Assembly (NCBI GenBank): GCA_945788155.1
Contig: CALZKX010000183.1
Coordinates: 1 to 14,990 of the forward strand
DNA length: 14,990 nt
Reading direction: 5' to 3'
DNA from: an uncultured Flavobacteriaceae bacterium
GTDB lineage: Bacteria > Bacteroidota > Bacteroidia > Flavobacteriales > Flavobacteriaceae
Positions 7,289-14,291 of the stretch are shown piece by piece. The position numbers were made by a program, and so were the translations under genes. The notes under the pieces were generated by a model that saw only the letters and a list, made by a program, of their open reading frames with translations, did not search any database and was not told the DNA's origin. Every line of letters begins with the position of its first letter. Positions within the stretch are counted from its first letter, which is position 1.

Positions 7289-7903
7289 TTGTCTTTTAAA
7301 AAATTAATAGATCCTTTAAAAAATACAATGGAGAATTTACAATTTGAAGCACCTTTAGGTTTTCAAAAAGTAATTTTACCAAGAATAAAAAGTGGCGTAA
7401 ATGTATTTGGTATTGCGCCTGAAGGTTCAGGAAAAACAACAACATTAGTACTAAGTGTCATCCAAAAGTTAAATGGAAAAGCATTTGAAGATGTTCCACG
7501 AGCTATTATTGTTGTTAAGAACAAACAAGAAGCTCTAGCTTTAAGAGATACATTTAAGGTATTTACAAGGCAAACAAATTTACGTGTGTATTGTGCTTAT
7601 GAGGAGCATAGCGTTGATGCACAGCGTGATGAAATCTATGTTGGAGTCGATGTGATTATCGCTACACCTAAGCGTTTAAATAAATTGTTTCTACTTAATA
7701 GTATTAATTTGAGTCAGTTAAAATTATTTATTGTTGAAGATGCTGAGTTCACAACTATTAGTAATAACTTTCAGGATATTAATCGAATTTCAGAGAGTAT
7801 AAATAAATGTCAATATGTGATTTTTGCTAAGAGTTTTGATGCAAAAATTAAGCGATTTAAAGAATCGTTTATGTATAACTCTCAAGTTGTAATGGTTAAT
7901 TAA
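7289..7903 (+). CDS. Single-domain DEAD-box-helicase-like protein, probable TTG start
   Basis: This protein of about 204 residues matches only the first RecA-like domain of DEAD-box RNA helicases. Numbered from the TTG at 7289, it has the Q-motif-like GFQKVILP, motif I PEGSGKTT with the Walker A Lys near 49, motif Ib ATPKRL and a motif II variant VEDAEF (150-154) in place of DEAD. Motif III (SAT) is not recognisable, and the second RecA domain with motifs IV-VI is absent. It could bind ATP, but unwinding activity is doubtful. The frame has no upstream ATG. Candidate starts are TTG 7268, TTG 7289 and ATG 7328. I chose 7289 because it gives MSFKKL, the N-terminus I recall for flavobacterial homologues, and GGAG lies just upstream; the -7 motif at 7258-7265 is too close to 7268. 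Similar short proteins occur across Flavobacteriaceae, so this is probably a real family and not a broken gene. Confidence 0.8.
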   Translation: MSFKKLIDPLKNTMENLQFEAPLGFQKVILPRIKSGVNVFGIAPEGSGKTTTLVLSVIQKLNGKAFEDVPRAIIVVKNKQEALALRDTFKVFTRQTNLRVYCAYEEHSVDAQRDEIYVGVDVIIATPKRLNKLFLLNSINLSQLKLFIVEDAEFTTISNNFQDINRISESINKCQYVIFAKSFDAKIKRFKESFMYNSQVVMVN

Positions 7904-7929
7904 TATTGTAATTTTTTAAAAACCACAGC

Positions 7930-8376
7930 ATGTTATTAGACACTTTAATCAAAATATTTAATCGAGACCTAAATAAATTGAAGGCAGAGATAGAATTATA
8001 TAACAGTGAAACCAATTTATGGGTTGTTGACAAAGCTATTTCTAATTGTGCAGGAAACTTATGTTTACATATTGTAGGTAACCTTAATACTTATATTGGT
8101 GCCACTCTTGGGGATTCTGGGTATATAAGGCAGCGTGATTTAGAGTTTTCTTTAAAAAATACTCCTAGAACTGAGTTATTAAATCAAGTAGATGAGGTTA
8201 TGATAATTGTGGAAAATACATTAGCTAAGTTAACTCCCGAGGATTTAGAAAAGGAATACAAAAGAAAGGTTTTTGAAGATTATATGACGACTGGCTATTT
8301 CCTGGTGCATCTTACAACACATTTAGCTTATCATTTAGGACAAATAAATTATCACAGACGCTTATTAGATTTGTAA
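7930..8376 (+). CDS. DinB/YfiT-like four-helix metalloprotein
   Basis: This is a cytoplasmic protein of 148 residues with the DinB fold, a four-helix bundle that usually binds one divalent metal through three His residues. The visible candidates are His47 (CLHIVGNL) and the H-x3-H pair His131/His135 in HLTTHLAYHLGQINYHRRLL; the HxGQI ending is characteristic. The family includes thiol-dependent S-transferases (bacillithiol or mycothiol) and many members of unknown function; no substrate can be assigned here. The ATG at 7930 follows the helicase-like gene by 26 bases, and the next gene begins 11 bases after this stop, suggesting one operon. Confidence 0.85.
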   Translation: MLLDTLIKIFNRDLNKLKAEIELYNSETNLWVVDKAISNCAGNLCLHIVGNLNTYIGATLGDSGYIRQRDLEFSLKNTPRTELLNQVDEVMIIVENTLAKLTPEDLEKEYKRKVFEDYMTTGYFLVHLTTHLAYHLGQINYHRRLLDL

Positions 8377-8387
8377 GCATATAAAAT

Positions 8388-8864
8388 ATGAAACCAGCCA
8401 CTATTACCGAACTTAAGAAGGAACTAAAATATCGTTCACAAGATCAACTCATGGAGTATTGTTTGACAATGGCGCGTTTTAAACTAGAGTCTAAAGAACT
8501 TTTAACCTATTTAGTGTTCGAATCGGAAAATGAAACAGCTTACATAGAAAGCGTTAAAGGCTATATATTAAGTGCGTTTCAAGAGATAACTGCTACCAAT
8601 TTTCATTATATTAAAAAAAGTGTTCGTAAAATATTACGACAAACAAAACGATTTATACGCTATTCCAAGAAAAAAGAAACCGAGGCAGAATTACTTATAT
8701 ATTTCTGTAAAGAACTTAGTAAAATGAGACCATCTTATAAGCGAAATACTGTATTGACTAATACATACAATAAGCAACTGGAATTAGCTCAAAAAGCCAT
8801 TGTAAAAATTCACGAAGATTTGCAATATGATTTTAACTTGATGATTCAAGAACTAGAAAGTTAA
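8388..8864 (+). CDS. Conserved-looking helical protein of unknown function
   Basis: I do not recognise this 158-residue protein. It has no signal peptide and no membrane segment, and appears almost wholly alpha-helical and charged. The N-terminal half (ITELKKELKYRSQDQLMEYC, then MARFKLESKELLTYLVFESE) reads as two or three amphipathic helices. The centre is strongly basic (KKSVRKILRQTKRFIRYSKK), which could contact nucleic acid or an acidic partner. The C-terminal third has further helices. Codon use and base composition look like the neighbours. It lies 11 bases after the DinB-like gene and is probably its operon partner. A role near RNA is only a guess, from the basic patch and the helicase-like protein at the head of the cluster. 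Confidence 0.75.
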   Translation: MKPATITELKKELKYRSQDQLMEYCLTMARFKLESKELLTYLVFESENETAYIESVKGYILSAFQEITATNFHYIKKSVRKILRQTKRFIRYSKKKETEAELLIYFCKELSKMRPSYKRNTVLTNTYNKQLELAQKAIVKIHEDLQYDFNLMIQELES

Positions 8865-8937
8865 TTCGTTAAAGCCTTCATAAATTATCAAATAAGCTCA
8901 AACAAATTTTTACCTTTATCATTGTAAAATTAACATT

Positions 8938-10026
8938 ATGAATTTTAAACACTACTTCGTTTTAAGTTTTGCTTTTTGTATTATAGCAATCACTCACGCT
9001 CAAGAAATGTCTTTTGAAGAGTACAATCCTAAATCCACCCTAGTTGTTCCTGGTGATAGTATTTTTAGAGCTAAATTTCCATTTATCGATGTTCATGGAC
9101 ATCAATACAGAATGCCAACACAAGATTTAACTTCCGTTGTTGCAGATATGGATAAATTAAATATGGGAATCATGGTTAATTTAAGTGGTCGTACTGGAGA
9201 TCAACTAGTGCAATCGGTTAAAAATATTGCCACTAATTTTCCAAATCGATTTGTAGTGTTTGCAAACATAAATTTTGAAGGAGCTGGTGCTAAGGGCTGG
9301 ACAGAAAAAATGGTTGCGCAATTAGAACAAGATGTTAAAAATGGTGCTCGAGGCTTAAAAGTTTATAAAAGTTTAGGATTGCGTAATAAAGATGCACAAG
9401 GAAATAGACTCGCAATTAACGATAAAAGGCTGGACCCAATTTGGGCAAAATGTGGAGAATTAGGTATTCCAGTATTAATTCATTCAGCAGATCCTGCCTC
9501 GTTTTGGGATGAGTTTGATGGTGATAATGAGCGTTGGTTAGAACTCAAAACACATCCACGACGTAAACGTACAGATACCGATCCTGCACCTTTTCAACAA
9601 ATAATGAACGAACAGTATAGTATCATTAAAAAGCATCCTAACACGCTATTTATAAGTGCACACATGAGTTGGTTGGCTAATGATTTAGGAAAACTCGCCA
9701 AACTACTAGACCAAATGCCAAACATGAATGTTGGTATAGGAGCCATTATTGCCGAATTGGGAAGGCAACCACGTTTTGCTAAAGCGTTTATTACCAAATA
9801 TCAAGATCGTGTGTTATTTGGAAAAGATAGCTGGAAACCAGAAGAATTCCCTACTTATTTTAGAGTACTTGAAAGTGCCGATGAATATTTTCCTTACCAT
9901 AAAAAATACCATGCCTATTGGCCAATGTATGGATTGGATCTTGACGATGAAGTTCTTAAAAAAGTGTACTACAAAAATGCCCTTCGCATCGTTCCAGGAT
10001 TGGATAAAAGTAAGTTCCCTGAATAA
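8938..10026 (+). CDS. Secreted amidohydrolase (amidohydrolase 2 family, TIM barrel)
   Basis: This is a 362-residue metal-dependent hydrolase of the Amidohydro_2 type, exported by a Sec signal peptide (hydrophobic stretch about 7-19, likely cleavage THA|QE after residue 21; no lipobox). Probable metal and catalytic ligands are FIDVHGH with His53 and His55, LKVYKS with Lys141 and Lys144, LIHSADP with His182, ISAHMSW with His242, and LFGKDSW with Asp297. These follow the usual strand order of the barrel. The last motif reads GKDSW instead of the common GSD. Family members hydrolyse or decarboxylate diverse small cyclic or carboxylated compounds; the substrate is not predictable from sequence alone. 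The protein probably acts in the periplasm. A GNAT gene begins one base after the stop. Confidence 0.87.
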   Translation: MNFKHYFVLSFAFCIIAITHAQEMSFEEYNPKSTLVVPGDSIFRAKFPFIDVHGHQYRMPTQDLTSVVADMDKLNMGIMVNLSGRTGDQLVQSVKNIATNFPNRFVVFANINFEGAGAKGWTEKMVAQLEQDVKNGARGLKVYKSLGLRNKDAQGNRLAINDKRLDPIWAKCGELGIPVLIHSADPASFWDEFDGDNERWLELKTHPRRKRTDTDPAPFQQIMNEQYSIIKKHPNTLFISAHMSWLANDLGKLAKLLDQMPNMNVGIGAIIAELGRQPRFAKAFITKYQDRVLFGKDSWKPEEFPTYFRVLESADEYFPYHKKYHAYWPMYGLDLDDEVLKKVYYKNALRIVPGLDKSKFPE

Positions 10027-10027
10027 T

Positions 10028-10558
10028 ATGACATTTGATAATTATAAGATATCTCTATTAGAGGCTAATGATGGCAAAGCTTTCTTCAAGTTAATAGACG
10101 CTAATAGGCAACGGTTAGAGGATTTCTTTGCTGGGACTGTTTCTAAAACATTAACGCTACAAGACACTTTAAACTATTGCAAAAAAATCCAACTTCGTAT
10201 AAAGGATTTAAGTTACTTGCCTTATATGATAACAGATTTGCATACCAATGCATTTGTGGGTTTAGTAGATGTAAAAAACATAGATTTAAATGTTCCAAAA
10301 GCAGAACTCGGGTCATTTATAGACCACCAATACGAAGGTAAAGGCATTGTTTCTAAAGCAACAAGTTTAGTCATAGACCATATAGTTCAAGAATATAAAT
10401 TCATTAAACTTTTATGCAGGGCAAGTATTAGAAATAAAGGTAGTATTGCTGTAATTTTAAAAAATGGTTTTGAGCTTGAAGGTACTATTAGAAAAGATTA
10501 CAGAACAACAAAAGGCGAAATTGTTGATTTAAATTATTATGGTCGTGTTTTTACTTAA
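10028..10558 (+). CDS. GNAT-family N-acetyltransferase (RimJ/RimL type)
   Basis: This 176-residue acetyl-CoA-dependent transferase resembles the ribosomal-protein N-acetyltransferases RimJ and RimL, whose members modify protein N-termini or small amines in the cytoplasm. It shows the acetyl-CoA-binding motif A around HQYEGKGIVSKATSLVIDH and the C-terminal family signature IRNKGSIAVILKNGFELEGT, followed by YRTTKGEIVDLNYYGRV. The frame is open upstream into the amidohydrolase, but the ATG at 10028 (MTFDNYKISLLEAND) gives the normal family N-terminus. It lies one base after the upstream stop, indicating translational coupling. Its stop overlaps the stop of the convergent carboxyltransferase gene by four bases (TTAA). 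Confidence 0.9.
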   Translation: MTFDNYKISLLEANDGKAFFKLIDANRQRLEDFFAGTVSKTLTLQDTLNYCKKIQLRIKDLSYLPYMITDLHTNAFVGLVDVKNIDLNVPKAELGSFIDHQYEGKGIVSKATSLVIDHIVQEYKFIKLLCRASIRNKGSIAVILKNGFELEGTIRKDYRTTKGEIVDLNYYGRVFT

Positions 10559-12096
10559 AGAGGGATATTTCCGTGTTTACGTTTAGGTTTATTTACTTGC
10601 TTGTTTTCTAACATTGAGAATGCTTTTAATAATTTACGACGTGTATCTTCAGGTAAAATAACTTCATCTATAAAACCGCGTTCGGCAGCACTATAAGGGT
10701 TTGCAAATAGATTAGCATATTCTGCTTCCTTTTCTTTCCATTTAGCTTCAGGATCATCAGCAGATTTAATGTCGCGTTTAAAAATAATTTCGGCAGCACC
10801 TTTGGCTCCCATAACTGCAATTTCGGCACTTGGCCATGCGAAATTCATATCTGCACCAATATGTTTAGAGTTCATTACATCGTAAGCGCCTCCATACGCT
10901 TTTCTGGTAATAACAGTCACTCTTGGTACAGTCGCTTCACTAAACGCATAGAGTAATTTAGCACCATTTACAATAATACCATTCCATTCCTGATCTGTTC
11001 CTGGTAAAAACCCTGGCACATCTTCCAGTACCAACATTGGAATATTAAAACAATCGCAAAAGCGCACAAATCGAGCTGCTTTTTTAGAGCTTTTCACATC
11101 TAAAACACCAGCTAAAAACATGGGCTGATTGGCAATTATACCGATACTTTTCCCACCTAAGCGTGCAAAACCAACAATAATGTTTTCGGCATAATCTTTA
11201 TGTATTTCGTAAAAGGTATTCTTATCAATAATCCCTTTAATAACCTCTTGCATATCGTAAGGTTTATTTGGGTTATCTGGTACAATAGAGGAGAGGCTGT
11301 CCCTAATTTCAGCTTTTAAGTCATAAGTAAGGTCACTAGGTTTTTCACGATTACTTTGAGGCAAATAACTCAATAGTATTTTTACATCTTCAAGGCATTC
11401 TACATCATTGGCTGAGGTTTTATGTGCCACACCAGATTTAGCGGAATGGGTCGATGCACCACCAAGTTCTTCCGAAGTGACTTCTTCATTTGTAACAGTT
11501 TTAACCACATTTGGACCAGTAACAAACATATAACTTGTGTCTTGTACCATGATTGTAAAATCTGTCATCGCTGGCGAATATACTGCGCCACCAGCACAGG
11601 GTCCCATAATCGCTGAAATTTGAGGAATGACACCAGAAGCCTGTACGTTTCTGTAAAAAATATCGGCATAACCACCTAAAGAGCGTACACCTTCTTGAAT
11701 ACGAGCACCACCAGAATCATTAAGCCCAATTAATGGAGCACCAACGTTTACAGCCATATCCATAATTTTACAGATTTTTTCAGCATGTGTTTCAGATAAT
11801 GAACCTCCAAAAACAGTAAAATCCTGAGCGAATACATACACTAAGCGTCCATCAATAGTACCATAGCCAGTGATGACACCATCACCATAAAATTTCTGTT
11901 TTTCCATCCCAAAATCTTTGGTACGATGCGTTACTAAAGTGCCTATTTCTTCAAAAGAGCCTTCGTCCATAAGATAATTGATACGTTCGCGTGCAGTAAG
12001 CTTCTTTTTTGCGTGTTGTTTTTTAATACGTACTTCGCCTCCTCCTATATAGGATTTTTGAAGTTTTTCGTTGAGGGTTTTTATTTTTGAGTCCAT
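10555..12096 (-). CDS. pccB: Acyl-CoA carboxylase carboxyltransferase subunit, probably propionyl-CoA carboxylase beta
   Basis: This subunit moves the carboxyl group from carboxybiotin to an acyl-CoA, most likely propionyl-CoA, giving methylmalonyl-CoA. From the Met at 12096 it has 513 residues, matching the family, with both crotonase-fold halves. Visible motifs are LNDSGGARIQEGVRSLGGYA, where DSGGARIQEG is 127-136; GPCAGGAVYSPAMTDF at 165-180; GASTHSAKSGVAH at 213-225; PGFLPGTDQEWNGI; and RKAYGGAYDVMNSK. Asp406 in the last motif sits where known enzymes have the Asp linked to acetyl/propionyl preference. The C-terminal KRKHGNIPL is typical of this subunit. The frame extends 14 residues to a Met at 12138, but that stretch (MSHLRNQSVSNTKN) looks non-conserved. 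Flavobacteria normally carry separate accA/accD for fatty-acid synthesis, so propionyl-CoA is preferred here by inference. Confidence 0.93.
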   Translation of the reverse strand: MDSKIKTLNEKLQKSYIGGGEVRIKKQHAKKKLTARERINYLMDEGSFEEIGTLVTHRTKDFGMEKQKFYGDGVITGYGTIDGRLVYVFAQDFTVFGGSLSETHAEKICKIMDMAVNVGAPLIGLNDSGGARIQEGVRSLGGYADIFYRNVQASGVIPQISAIMGPCAGGAVYSPAMTDFTIMVQDTSYMFVTGPNVVKTVTNEEVTSEELGGASTHSAKSGVAHKTSANDVECLEDVKILLSYLPQSNREKPSDLTYDLKAEIRDSLSSIVPDNPNKPYDMQEVIKGIIDKNTFYEIHKDYAENIIVGFARLGGKSIGIIANQPMFLAGVLDVKSSKKAARFVRFCDCFNIPMLVLEDVPGFLPGTDQEWNGIIVNGAKLLYAFSEATVPRVTVITRKAYGGAYDVMNSKHIGADMNFAWPSAEIAVMGAKGAAEIIFKRDIKSADDPEAKWKEKEAEYANLFANPYSAAERGFIDEVILPEDTRRKLLKAFSMLENKQVNKPKRKHGNIPL

Positions 12097-12203
12097 ATTT
12101 TTTGTATTTGATACACTTTGGTTGCGCAAGTGTGACATTTATAGTTTAATAGGTATGCTATTTATAATCTTCTCATTTTTAGCTTTTAAATCATCTGGAC
12201 TTT

Positions 12204-12232
12204 AGCCTGTCTTGAGCGACAGTCGAAAGGCT
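12204..12232. repeat. REP-like palindromic intergenic element
   Basis: Between the carboxyltransferase and biotin carboxylase genes lies AGCCTGTCTTGAGCGACAG followed by TCGAAAGGCT. CTGTC (12207-12211) pairs perfectly with GACAG (12218-12222) around TTGAGC, and AGCCT/AGGCT form an overlapping outer pair. The core TTGAGCG-n-CAGTCGAAAGG resembles a short palindrome I recall as scattered between genes of many marine flavobacteria (GAGCGnAGTCGAA). It is noticeably more GC-rich than its surroundings and could also act as an mRNA stability hairpin or attenuator inside the operon. Confidence 0.6.
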
Positions 12233-12269
12233 TGATGTGATAATAAAACCGTAAACTGATACTGTTTAC

Positions 12270-13709
12270 TTAATTTGGTAATCGTAAAAGTTGCTGGTCT
12301 TCTATATATTGCTTTAAGGCTATGAGTGCTGCAATTTCAGCTTCTTCTTTATGCTGTTCTAATAATTTTTCTGGAGAATAATAATTTTTAACAAAGTGCG
12401 TGTCAAAATTTCCTGAAACAAAAGCGTCATGTTCACAAACAAACTTTCCGAAAGGTAACGTGGTTTGAACACCTTCAATATGGTAATTTTCAATAGCATG
12501 TAGCATTAATTGTATGGCTTCATTACGTGTTTTGCCGTAGGTGATTAATTTAGAAAGCATTGGGTCGTAATAAATAGGGATTTCCATACCTTCTTCAAAT
12601 CCGTTATCCACACGAATTCCTTTTCCAATAGGTAATTTGTAGGTTTCAAGCGTGCCAACACTTGGTAAAAAATTGTTTAAAGGATCTTCGGCATACACAC
12701 GTAATTCCAAAGCATGACCATTAATTTTTAAATCTTCTTGTTTTATTTTAAGCGCTTCTCCACGAGCTATTCTAATTTGAAGCTCTACCAAATCCACACC
12801 AGAAATCAATTCAGTTACAGGATGTTCCACCTGTAATCGCGTGTTCATTTCTAGAAAATAGAAATTATGATCGGCATCCATTAAAAACTCTACAGTTCCT
12901 GCACCTAAATAATCACAAGAACGTGCCACATTAATGGCAGCTTCTCCCATTTCTGCACGTAATTCTGGTGTTAAGATTGATGAAGGAGCTTCTTCAACTA
13001 CTTTTTGATGTCGTCGTTGAATACTGCATTCGCGTTCAAAAAAATGCAACACGTTACCATAACCATCAGCCATCACTTGAATTTCTATATGACGAGGCGA
13101 GGTCACATATTTTTCAATAAATACCGAACCATCACCAAAAGCTGAAGTGGCTTCGCTAATGGCACGATTCATTTGCGATTCTAGTTCGCTTTCTTTTTCA
13201 ACAATACGCATCCCTTTTCCGCCTCCACCTGCTGAGGCTTTTATTAGTATTGGAAACCCTATTTCGTTTGCGATTTCTTTTGCTTTTTTAACATCCGTAA
13301 TGGCTTCGTCAATACCTGGAACCATAGGAATATTATAAGTTTTAACCGCCTCTTTGGCTGCAAGTTTGCTTCCCATGATTTTTATGGCTTTAGATTTTGG
13401 ACCAATAAACGTGATGTTATTGTTTTCGCATAACTCTGCAAAGTGAGCATTTTCACTTAAGAAACCATAACCTGGATGTATGGCATCTACATGTAAATTT
13501 TTGGCCACTTCAATTATTTTTTCGCCCAATAAGTATGATTGATTGGAAGGTGCTTTGCCAATATAAACAGCTTCGTCTGCATATCGCACATGTGGTGCAT
13601 TTCTATCAGCTTCCGAAAAAACGGCAACAGTTTTTATTCCCATTTTTTTTGCTGTTCGCATCACACGAATGGCTATTTCGCCTCTATTGGCAACTAATAT
13701 TTTTTTCAT
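12270..13709 (-). CDS. accC: Biotin carboxylase subunit of acyl-CoA carboxylase
   Basis: This subunit carboxylates biotin on its carrier protein using ATP and bicarbonate. From the Met at 13709 it has 479 residues. The N-terminal domain opens with KKILVANRGEIAIRVMRTAK. HPGYGFLSEN lies at 78-87. The ATP-grasp glycine loop ASAGGGGKGM includes Gly161-164 and Lys165. ERECSIQRRHQK is at 225-236 and EMNTRLQVEHPVTE at 287-300, with the catalytic Glu and Arg residues in place. It is about 30 residues longer than E. coli AccC because of a helical tail (SPEKLLEQHKEEAEIAALIA), a feature more like the alpha subunits of propionyl-CoA carboxylases. The Met at 13724 would overlap the upstream gene by 14 bases; 13709 leaves a one-base gap after that gene's stop and gives the standard N-terminus. 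Confidence 0.95.
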   Translation of the reverse strand: MKKILVANRGEIAIRVMRTAKKMGIKTVAVFSEADRNAPHVRYADEAVYIGKAPSNQSYLLGEKIIEVAKNLHVDAIHPGYGFLSENAHFAELCENNNITFIGPKSKAIKIMGSKLAAKEAVKTYNIPMVPGIDEAITDVKKAKEIANEIGFPILIKASAGGGGKGMRIVEKESELESQMNRAISEATSAFGDGSVFIEKYVTSPRHIEIQVMADGYGNVLHFFERECSIQRRHQKVVEEAPSSILTPELRAEMGEAAINVARSCDYLGAGTVEFLMDADHNFYFLEMNTRLQVEHPVTELISGVDLVELQIRIARGEALKIKQEDLKINGHALELRVYAEDPLNNFLPSVGTLETYKLPIGKGIRVDNGFEEGMEIPIYYDPMLSKLITYGKTRNEAIQLMLHAIENYHIEGVQTTLPFGKFVCEHDAFVSGNFDTHFVKNYYSPEKLLEQHKEEAEIAALIALKQYIEDQQLLRLPN

Positions 13710-13710
13710 G

Positions 13711-14196
13711 TTATTCGAATTCAATTAATAATTCATTTTTTTCAACAGCATGTCCTTTAATAACCGAAATGTCTTTTATGATTCCATCACGAGGAGAGGT
13801 GATTATGTTCTCCATTTTCATTGCTTCAAGAATCAATAGAGCATCATTTTCTTTCACTTCTTTACCAACCTCTGCAATAATATCAAGAATTAATCCAGGC
13901 ATTGGTGCTTTTATCTCATTAATTAATTTTGTGGTCCCAAGCTCGAACCCCATTTTTTTAATTAAATAATCTAAATCATTGTTAATGTTTATATTGTATA
14001 TATTATTGTTAACTTTTACTTTATATGATTTCGATTTAAAATCTGATTCTATTGTTTCGGTAATTATTGATTTATTGTTGAGAAGTACGTGATGTTTAGT
14101 TTTTGAGATTCTAATAATATCGGTATTGTGGACATCAGAAGTTTTTAATTTGAATTCATGTCCAGAATTTACTTTCAATGTATATGTTTTACTCAT
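13711..14196 (-). CDS. Biotin carboxyl carrier protein of the acyl-CoA carboxylase
   Basis: This small 161-residue protein carries the biotin that shuttles between the carboxylase and transferase subunits. The biotinyl domain occupies about 90-161, with KAPMPG at 96-101 and the biotinylation site EAMKMEN, where Lys127 is modified. Residues 1-90 are a polar, strand-rich and Asn-rich region (KVNNNIYNININNDLDYLIK) without a Pro/Ala linker; it may correspond to the region that joins the biotin domain to the core in propionyl-CoA carboxylase alpha subunits. DNA for this half is very AT-rich (about 15% GC in 13981-14040), whereas the biotinyl half is normal. It is the first gene of the carrier, carboxylase, transferase operon, and the next start follows one base after its stop. 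Confidence 0.93.
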   Translation of the reverse strand: MSKTYTLKVNSGHEFKLKTSDVHNTDIIRISKTKHHVLLNNKSIITETIESDFKSKSYKVKVNNNIYNININNDLDYLIKKMGFELGTTKLINEIKAPMPGLILDIIAEVGKEVKENDALLILEAMKMENIITSPRDGIIKDISVIKGHAVEKNELLIEFE

Positions 14197-14214
14197 TTTT
14201 TATGTGAATTAGAC

Positions 14215-14227
14215 AGCTTTTAAAGCT
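14215..14227. promoter_or_regulatory. Inverted repeat at the predicted transcription start of the carboxylase operon
   Basis: AGCTTT-T-AAAGCT is a perfect 6+1+6 inverted repeat. It lies just downstream, in the sense of the operon, of the -7 motif at 14229-14236, so it would overlap the transcription start and early leader. That is a classic operator position. No regulator can be named. Confidence 0.3.
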
Positions 14228-14228
14228 A

Positions 14229-14236
14229 CAAAATTA
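14229..14236 (-). promoter_or_regulatory. -7 promoter element (TAATTTTG) of the acyl-CoA carboxylase operon
   Basis: On the - strand this reads TAATTTTG, a full match to TAnnTTTG, 32 bases before the biotin carrier ATG at 14196. A 5' leader of roughly 25-30 bases follows. A TTG at -33 is not evident; an inverted repeat covers part of that region. Confidence 0.45.
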
Positions 14237-14255
14237 AATGTAAGTTTTGTTTAAG

Positions 14256-14275
14256 AACATGAAGTTAGTCATGTT
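14256..14275. promoter_or_regulatory. Inverted repeat upstream of the carboxylase promoter
   Basis: AACATG (14256-14261) and CATGTT (14270-14275) are perfect inverted repeats around an 8-base spacer. The pairing extends outward by a G-T and two A-T pairs. The repeat sits 20-40 bases upstream of the -7 motif, about where the -33 element should be. It could be a regulator site, or the 3' end structure of the upstream protease gene, though no T-run follows it in that gene's direction. Confidence 0.3.
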
Positions 14276-14291
14276 TTTAACTATTTTTTAA

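Noticed and set aside
7904..8937. Toxin-antitoxin or defence system in the DinB/unknown gene pair
   Set aside because: Neither protein shows toxin, nuclease or antitoxin motifs, and the sizes and the DinB metal triad fit a metabolic or stress protein better.
9749..10027. N-terminal extension of the GNAT gene into the amidohydrolase
   Set aside because: The frame is open, but the extra 93 residues lie antiphase inside a well-supported amidohydrolase and match no acetyltransferase N-terminus. The ATG at 10028 fits the family and sits one base after the upstream stop.
12097..12138. Fourteen-residue extension of the carboxyltransferase to a Met at 12138
   Set aside because: The stretch is polar and not typical of the family. 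The Met at 12096 gives the usual N-terminus and length.
13147..13969. Plus-strand frames opposite the biotin carboxylase and carrier genes
   Set aside because: They are antisense to two genes with clear catalytic motifs and show no domain features.
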